Position numbers and translations under genes: made by a program | Shown: positions 61,001 through 64,000 of the stretch, in pieces | Layout: each line of letters starts with the position of its first letter | Numbering within the stretch: the stretch's first letter is position 1 | Notes under the pieces: model-generated | Databases searched by the model: none | Seen by the model: the letters and a program-made list of their open reading frames with translations, nothing else | What the model was told of the DNA's origin: nothing | From: Piscicola geometra | Lineage: Eukaryota > Annelida > Clitellata > Hirudinida > Piscicolidae | Direction of reading: 5' to 3' | Assembly: GCA_943735955.1 (NCBI GenBank) | Contig: OX030955.1 | Coordinates: forward strand, 12,861,383 to 12,925,382 | Length of the DNA: 64,000 bases

Positions 61001-63998
61001 AACAACAGTGCCTACAACTGCATCGACAACAGTGCCGACTTCTGCATCGACAACAGTGCCGACTATTGCATCGACAACAGTGCCGACTACTGCATCAACT
61101 ACAGTGCCAATTACTACATCGACAACAGTGCCGACTACTGCATCGACAACAGTGCCGACTACTGCATCAACAACAGTGCCGACTACTGCATCAACAACAG
61201 TGCCGACAACTGCTTCAACAGTGCCGACTACTGCATCAACTACAGTGCCAATTACTACATCGACAACAGTGCCGACTACTGCATCGACAACAGTGCCGAC
61301 TACTGCATCAACTACAGTGCCGACTACTGCATCAACAACAGTGCCGACTACTGCATCAACAACAGTGCCGACAACTGCATCGACAACAGTGCCGACTTCT
61401 GCATCGACAACAGTGCCGACTACTGCATCAACAACAGTGCCGACTACTGCATCGACAACAGTGCCGACTACTGCATCGACAACAGTGCCGACTACTACAT
61501 CGACAACAGTGCCGACTATTGCATCAACTACAGTGCCGACCACTGCATCGACAACAGTGCCGACTAGTGCATCAACAGCAGTGACGACTACTGCATCGAC
61601 AACAGTGCCGACTACTGCATCAACAACAGTGCCGACTACTGCATCAACAACAGTGCCGACAACTGCATCGACAACAGTGCCGACTTCTGCATCGACAACA
61701 GTGCCGACAACTGCATCAACAACAGTGCCGACTACTGCATCGACAACAGTGCCGTCTATTGCATCAACTACAGTGCTGACTACTGCATCAACAACAGTGC
61801 CTTCTACTGCATTGACAACAATGCCTACTACTGCATCAACTACAGTGCCAATTACTACATCGACAACAGTGCCGACTACTGCATCGACAACAGTGCAGAC
61901 TATTGCATCAACAACAGTGCCGACAACTGCTTCAACAACAGTGCCGACTAGTGCATTGACAACAGTGCCGACCACTGCATCGACAACAGTGCCGACTACT
62001 GCATCGACAACAGTGCCGATTACTGCATCGACAACAGTGCCGACAACTGCATCAACAACAGTGCCGACTACTGCATCGACAACAGGGCCGACTACTGCAT
62101 CGACAACAGTGTCGACTATTGCATCAACAACAGTGACGACTACTGCATCGACAACAGTGCCGACTACTGCATCAACAACAGTGCCGACTACTGCATCAAC
62201 AACAGTGCCGACAACTGCATCGACAACAGTGCCGACTTCTGCATCGACAACAGTGCCGATTACTGCATCAACAACAGTGCCGACTACTGCATCGACAACA
62301 GTGCCGACTATTGCATCAACAACAGTGCCGACTACTGCATCGACAACAGTGCCGACTACTGCATCGACAACAGTGCCGACTACTACATCGACAACAGTGC
62401 CGACTATTGCATCAACTACAGTGCCGACCACTGCATCGACAACAGTGCCGACTAGTGCATCAACAGCAGTGACGACTACTGCATCGACAACAGTGCCGAC
62501 TATTGCATCAACAACAGTGCCGACTACTGCATCGACAACAGTGCCGACTACTGCATCGACAACAGTGCCGACTACTACATCGACAACAGTGCCGACTATT
62601 GCATCAACTACAGTGCCGACCACTGCATCGACAACAGTGCCGACTAGTGCATCAACAGCAGTGACGACTACTGCATCGACAACAGTGCCGACTAGTGCAT
62701 CAACAACAGTGCCGACTACTGCATCAACAACAGTGCCGACAACTGCATCGACAACAGTGCTGACTTCTGCATCGACAACAGTGCCGACAACTGCATCAAC
62801 AACAGTGCCGACTACTGCATCGACAACAGTGCCGTCTATTGCATCAACTACAGTGCTGACTACTGCATCAACAACAGTGCCTTCTACTGCATCGACAACA
62901 ATGCCTACTACTGCATCAACTACAGTGCCAATTACTACATCGACAACAGTGCCGACTACTGCATCGACAACAGTGCCGACTATTGCATCAACAACAGTGC
63001 CGACTACTGCATCGACAACAGTGCCGACTACTACATCGACAACAGTGCCGACTATTGCATCAACTACAGTGCCGACCACTGCATCGACAACAGTGCCGAC
63101 TAGTGCATCAACAGCAGTGACGACTACTGCATCGACAACAGTGCCGTCTATTGCATCAACTACTATGCTGACTACTGCATCAACAACAGTGCCTTCTACT
63201 GCATTGACAACAATGCCTACTACTGCATCAACTACAGTGCCAATTACTACATCGACAACAGTGCCGACTACTGCATCGACAACAGTGCCGACTATTGCAT
63301 CAACAACAGTGCCGACAACTGCTTCAACAACAGTGCCGACTAGTGCATTGACAACAGTGCCGACCACTGCATCGACAACAGTGCCGACTACTGCATCGAC
63401 AACAGTGCCGATTACTGCATCGACAACAGTGCCGACAACTGCATCAACAACAGTGCCGACTACTGCATCGACAACAGGGCCGACTACTGCATCGACAACA
63501 GTGTCGACTATTGCATCAACAACAGTGACGACTACTGCATCGACAACAGTGCCGACTACTGCATCAACAACAGTGCCGACTACTGCATCAACAACAGTGC
63601 CGACAACTGCATCGACAACAGTGCCGACTTCTGCATCGACAACAGTGCCGATTACTGCATCAACAACAGTGCCGACTACTGCATCGACAACAGTGCCGAC
63701 TATTGCATCAACAACAGTGCCGACTACTGCATCGACAACAGTGCCGACTACTGCATCGACAACAGTGCCGACTACTACATCGACAACAGTGCCGACTATT
63801 GCATCAACTACAGTGCCGACCACTGCATCGACAACAGTGCCGACTAGTGCATCAACAGCAGTGACGACTACTGCATCGACAACAGTGCCGACTAGTGCAT
63901 CAACAACAGTGCCGACTACTGCATCAACAACAGTGCCGACAACTGCATCGACAACAGTGCCGACTTCTGCATCGACAACAGTGCCGACAACTGCATCA
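3..63998 (+). CDS. Giant Thr/Ser/Pro-rich octapeptide-repeat protein, internal fragment (mucin-like), open at both ends
   Basis: Reading codons from base 3, I found no in-frame stop across 21,332 codons; the frame runs off both window edges, so start, signal peptide, any anchor and stop are not visible. The product is a repeat of consensus PTTASTTV. Thr is about 50%, with Ser, Pro, Ala and Val making up nearly all the rest. Common variants put Ile, Ser, Asn or Phe at repeat position 3, Leu at position 1, and Met, Leu or Gly at position 8. Lys, Glu, Arg and Gln are rare, and I saw no Cys, Tyr, Trp or His. Such PTS-rich repeats are typical of mucin O-glycosylation domains, so a secreted or surface gel, glue, cuticle or stalk role is inferred, not shown. 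Silent differences (TCA/TCG, ACA/ACT, CCG/CCA) dominate only in this frame. ATG codons occur in frame (first at 48-50) but are internal repeat residues. There is no T-rich pyrimidine tract for an intron acceptor, so a single mega-exon is likely. An assembly-inflated array or a bacterial Thr-rich adhesin are the alternatives. Confidence 0.82.
1921..3552 (+). repeat. Tandem duplication, period 816 bp (34 units)
   Basis: Copy 1 is about 1,921-2,736 and copy 2 about 2,737-3,552. Shared barcodes are a TTC/CCG-junction variant with GTT before CCG at 1,921 and 2,737, a rare Ser-Pro-Glu-Met unit (TCG CCA GAA ATG) near 1,957 and 2,773, and the GTG CCT ACA ACT variant. A related block recurs 3,120 bp (130 units) downstream of copy 1, near 5,026-5,480, where the Pro codon of the SPEM unit reads ACA instead. 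Confidence 0.85.
6745..8328 (+). repeat. Tandem duplication, period 792 bp (33 units)
   Basis: Copy 1 is 6,745-7,536 and copy 2 is 7,537-8,328. Both carry an ACA AAA Lys unit at the start, a GCG CCG Ala unit with GTA TCG, an unusual GCA CCA (Pro for Ser) unit near 7,214 and 8,006, and a GTG preceded by ACT near 7,249 and 8,041. By eye the two copies look identical or nearly so. Confidence 0.85.
8605..9612 (+). repeat. Tandem duplication, period 528 bp (22 units)
   Basis: The TTG CCG ACT AGT marker lies at 8,617 and 9,145, each followed by GTG ACT ACT ACT. A rare ACA TTG (Leu for Val) unit near 8,878 recurs near 9,406, and the GAG/GTA TCG pair recurs near 9,003 and 9,531. The second copy degrades after about 9,600. 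Confidence 0.8.
12001..14976 (+). repeat. Tandem duplication, period 1,488 bp (62 units)
   Basis: Copy 1 is about 12,001-13,488 and copy 2 about 13,489-14,976. Barcodes found in both are CCG ACT CCT GCA with TCG AAA, GTT CCG, a CCC ACT unit, a TCG ATA Ile unit, a TCA ACG unit, ACT TTT GCA (Phe), ACT GAA TCG (Glu) and TCA ATC. Only scattered substitutions separate the copies. Confidence 0.88.
14881..16272 (+). repeat. Tandem duplication, period 696 bp (29 units)
   Basis: Copy 1 is 14,881-15,576 and copy 2 is 15,577-16,272. The variant GCA TTG ACA ACA TTG CCG occurs at 15,061 and 15,757 and is a private barcode: the parental 1,488-bp block has TCG there. That orders the events, with the TTG change arising before this duplication but after the 1,488-bp one. 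Confidence 0.85.
15865..16920 (+). repeat. Overlapping tandem duplication, period 528 bp (22 units)
   Basis: The CCC ACT unit, TCG ACA AAA unit, GCA GTG unit and TCG ATA unit recur in the same order 528 bp apart (for example near 16,018 and 16,546). It overlaps the 696-bp duplication, so the two events are nested. A GTG CCT ACT ACT unit near 16,321 and 16,849 is shared. Confidence 0.8.
17641..18984 (+). repeat. Copy of the 13.5-14.9 kb block at 4,104-bp offset
   Basis: About 1.35 kb matches 13,537-14,880 at an offset of 171 units. Shared barcodes include the TCA ACA AAA unit near 18,112 (TCA where most relatives have TCG), the ATA and Phe units and the Glu unit. Private changes include AAT AGT near 17,692 in place of ACT AGT. 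Confidence 0.75.
18361..21460 (+). repeat. Block repeated at 22,057-25,150 (offset 3,696 bp, 154 units)
   Basis: About 3.1 kb of unit order matches 154 units downstream. Barcodes include ACT TTT GCA, the GTA GTG ACG marker, TCA AAA, ACT CTT GCA, TCA ACT TCA (Ser) near 19,384 and 23,080, ACT AAT GCA (Asn), and the Leu-Lys unit GCT TTG AAA near 20,437 and 24,133. Copies differ at single bases, for example GCG versus GCA before TTA near 19,452. Confidence 0.85.
23020..25370 (+). repeat. Block repeated at 27,580-29,930 (offset 4,560 bp, 190 units)
   Basis: Shared barcodes are the TCA ACT TCA unit, ACT AAT GCA, GCT TTG AAA near 24,133 and 28,693, the ACT GAA TCA unit near 23,651 and 28,211, and the ACA TCA GTG TCA pair near 24,642 and 29,202. 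The match spans about 2.35 kb with few differences. It is later than, and laid over, the 3,696-bp relation. Confidence 0.85.
23689..27960 (+). repeat. Abutting tandem duplication, period 2,136 bp (89 units)
   Basis: Copy 1 is about 23,689-25,824 and copy 2 about 25,825-27,960. Both carry the rare GTG CTT ACT unit (23,881 and 26,017), the GCT TTG AAA unit (24,133 and 26,269) and the ACA TCA GTG TCA pair. Copy 2 has a private TCC for TCG near 26,968, still Ser. This is one of the cleanest large duplications in the window. Confidence 0.88.
30601..31940 (+). repeat. Block repeated at 33,001-34,340 (offset 2,400 bp, 100 units)
   Basis: About 1.34 kb matches line for line, with one difference seen: ACT ATT near 31,830 versus ACA ATT near 34,231. 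Both contain CCG GCT ATT, TCA ACA ACA before CCA ATT, and GCA TTG/ACT ACA TTG units. The near identity implies a recent event or recent gene conversion. Confidence 0.85.
31720..33171 (+). repeat. Duplicated block, offset 816 bp (34 units)
   Basis: About 31,720-32,355 matches 32,536-33,171. Shared barcodes are TCA ACT TCA, ACT ACA TTG, ACT AAT GCA and ATG CCA ATT ACT (31,969 and 32,785). The period equals that of the duplication near 2-3.5 kb but the unit contents differ, so the shared length is probably coincidental. Confidence 0.75.
33165..35170 (+). repeat. Block repeated at 36,021-38,026 (offset 2,856 bp, 119 units)
   Basis: Two kilobases match with only a few differences, for example CCG AGT TCT near 34,921 against CCG ACT TCT near 37,777. 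The GCC TCA unit (GCA to GCC, silent) near 34,404 and 37,260 is a private shared mark, as are CCG GCT and the ACT ACA TTG unit. Confidence 0.85.
36313..45432 (+). repeat. Large abutting tandem duplication, about 4.56 kb per copy
   Basis: Copy 1 is about 36,313-40,896 and copy 2 about 40,897-45,432. The offset is 4,584 bp at the start, 4,560 from about 38.3 kb and 4,536 from about 39.7 kb, so copy 2 has lost two blocks of exactly one unit each. Shared marks are CCG GCT, GCC TCA, GTA CCG ACT AAT (39,051 and 43,611), ACC TCT TCA (39,611 and 44,147), GTC CCA ACC and TCA ATA AAA (40,288 and 44,824). Copy-specific changes include GTT TCA near 39,874 in copy 1 and CCA TCA near 43,572 in copy 2. Confidence 0.88.
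45577..46990 (+). repeat. Duplication, period 744 bp (31 units)
   Basis: About 45,577-46,260 matches 46,321-47,004. Both share CCG TCT ACT, ACA GGG CCG, GTG TCG and the GCA GTG CTG unit. Differences include GAG TCA near 45,612 (Glu) and GTG GCG near 46,777. Confidence 0.8.
46990..50812 (+). repeat. Four-copy higher-order repeat, about 960 bp (40 units)
   Basis: The TCG ACG ACA variant followed by ACT AGT lies at 47,473, 48,457, 49,417 and 50,377, giving spacings of 984, 960 and 960 bp. Each copy has TCA CTT ACA (Leu), TCA AAA GCA GTG, ACA GGG CCG, GTG TCG, TCA AAA ACA and ACA AAA GTG in the same order. The first interval is one unit longer. Copy-specific marks are GGA TCA near 48,036, GTC CCG near 49,610, GCA GAG ACG near 50,398 and CCC TCA near 50,715. 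Confidence 0.88.
52681..54000 (+). repeat. Block repeated at 57,217-58,536 (offset 4,536 bp, 189 units)
   Basis: Shared barcodes are CCA AAA ACT (52,851 and 57,387), CCA ACA ACT, TCG ATA ACA GTG TCG, GTG ATA ACT with GCG TCG (53,401 and 57,937), and CTG ACT AGT. Intervening blocks near 54.1-57.0 kb show a second relation at 2,304 bp (96 units), with GTG CTG ACA ACT at 54,553 and 56,857. Confidence 0.8.
57553..60040 (+). repeat. Tandem duplication, period 1,440 bp (60 units), second copy shorter
   Basis: Copy 1 is about 57,553-58,992 and copy 2 about 58,993-60,040. Both carry GTG ATA ACT with GCG TCG, CTG ACT AGT, ACT CCA TCG (Pro), ATG CCG ACA and the very rare GTG CGG TCT (Arg) unit at 58,561 and 60,001. 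Similarity stops just after the CGG unit. Confidence 0.85.
61201..61221 (+). repeat. The single 21-bp unit (in-frame loss of one Thr codon)
   Basis: This unit reads P-T-T-A-S-T-V: one of the two ACA Thr codons between Ser and Val is missing. It is the only unit of non-24 length I found. All downstream units are offset by 3 bp but remain in the same coding frame. Slippage between adjacent ACA codons is the simplest origin. Confidence 0.95.
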
Positions 63999-64000
63999 AC
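61222..64000 (+). repeat. Distal array segment with 1,392-, 1,080- and 312-bp internal duplications
   Basis: Downstream of the 21-bp unit, GTG CCT TCT ACT GCA units occur at about 61,799, 62,879 and 63,191. These spacings are 45, 13 and (overall) 58 units. The TTG-for-TCG form at this site is in the first and third copies only, so the third is the closer relative of the first. ACT AGT GCA TTG ACA near 61,948 and 63,340 agrees with the 58-unit offset. The array continues past the window end. Confidence 0.8.

Larger units (their letters stand above)
1..64000 (+). repeat. 24-bp minisatellite-like tandem array filling the window
   Basis: The 24-bp unit reads, in the coding frame, CCG ACT ACT GCA, then a Ser codon (TCA or TCG), two Thr codons and GTG. 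There are 2,550 units with no length change from 1 to 61,200, one 21-bp unit, then about 116 more units to the end. Most units differ from consensus at one to three bases, and all variation seen is substitution apart from the single 3-bp loss. The plus strand is A- and C-rich (consensus A8 C8 G4 T4). Both window edges fall inside the array, so its true length is greater than 64 kb. No unique spacer of any length interrupts it. Confidence 0.98.

Noticed and set aside
1306..61584. Dozens of open frames of 62-182 codons with TTG or ATG starts encoding C-R-L-L-H-Q-Q-Q repeats (for example 1,306-1,638, 12,970-13,518, 61,066-61,584)
   Set aside because: They are shadows of the main frame shifted by one base. 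They end at TGA wherever frame 3 has CTG ACT, GCA GTG ACG or similar, and the silent TCA/TCG and ACA/ACT changes of frame 3 would be replacements here.
1..64000. Long open antisense frame reading V-V-D-A-V-V-G-T repeats
   Set aside because: A stop there would need a frame-3 codon starting TA (Tyr or stop) after a T or C, or a codon starting CA (His or Gln) after a T. The composition of the sense repeat makes these absent, so the openness is a by-product.
1..64000. CRISPR array
   Set aside because: Units abut directly with no unique spacers, the unit is a codon multiple and no leader or cas gene is present.
1..64000. Noncoding satellite or centromeric repeat
   Set aside because: Strict codon-multiple periodicity, zero stops in one frame only among the forward frames, and excess silent change in that frame argue for coding. 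The higher-order structure is like that of satellites but can arise in any tandem array.
1..64000. Antifreeze glycoprotein polyprotein or ice-nucleation protein
   Set aside because: Antifreeze glycoproteins are Thr-Ala-Ala repeats with cleavable spacers, and ice-nucleation octapeptides are Gly- and Tyr-rich. Neither matches P-T-T-A-S-T-T-V, and no spacers occur.

Overview
The whole 64-kb window is one tandem array of a 24-bp unit. Nothing else lies in it: no unique flanking sequence, no second gene, no RNA gene, no mobile element and no regulatory site. I count about 2,667 units. The register of 24 is kept from base 1 to 61,200. It is broken once, by a 21-bp unit at 61,201-61,221, and then kept again to the end. 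Because 24 is a multiple of 3 and the one short unit loses exactly one codon, reading frame is preserved throughout.

The key reading is the plus-strand frame whose codons start at positions divisible by 3 (first full codon at base 3). In that frame I found no stop codon from base 3 to base 63,998, which is 21,332 codons. It encodes an octapeptide repeat with consensus P-T-T-A-S-T-T-V: about half Thr, plus Ser, Pro, Ala and Val. I saw no Cys, Trp, Tyr or His and only rare charged residues. The commonest differences between units (TCA/TCG, ACA/ACT, CCG/CCA) are silent only in this frame. Both other forward frames are broken repeatedly by TGA or TAG. I therefore read the window as the inside of a single giant Thr/Ser/Pro-rich coding exon, most like a mucin-type or surface-stalk domain expected to be densely O-glycosylated. 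Both ends of the gene lie outside the window. The polypeptide seen here alone is about 2.0 MDa before any glycosylation.

Higher-order structure overlies the units. Rare unit variants act as barcodes and show nested direct duplications whose periods are always multiples of 24 bp: 816, 792, 528, 1,488, 696, 528, 2,136, about 4,560, 744, about 960 (four copies) and 1,440 bp, plus long offset matches of 3,696, 4,560, 2,400, 2,856, 4,104, 2,304 and 4,536 bp. Regional families are visible: a GTA variant of the PTSAST marker only at about 19.0-43.5 kb, a Gly-containing family from about 39 kb onward (with one isolated copy near 5.7 kb), and Arg-bearing units noticed only near 10-12 kb.

The organism cannot be named from repeats alone. 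A eukaryote, probably an animal with secreted or cuticular mucins, is the likeliest source given the mucin-like composition and array length. A giant Thr-rich bacterial or archaeal surface protein cannot be excluded. Base composition is about 50% GC with strong strand asymmetry (consensus A8 C8 G4 T4).
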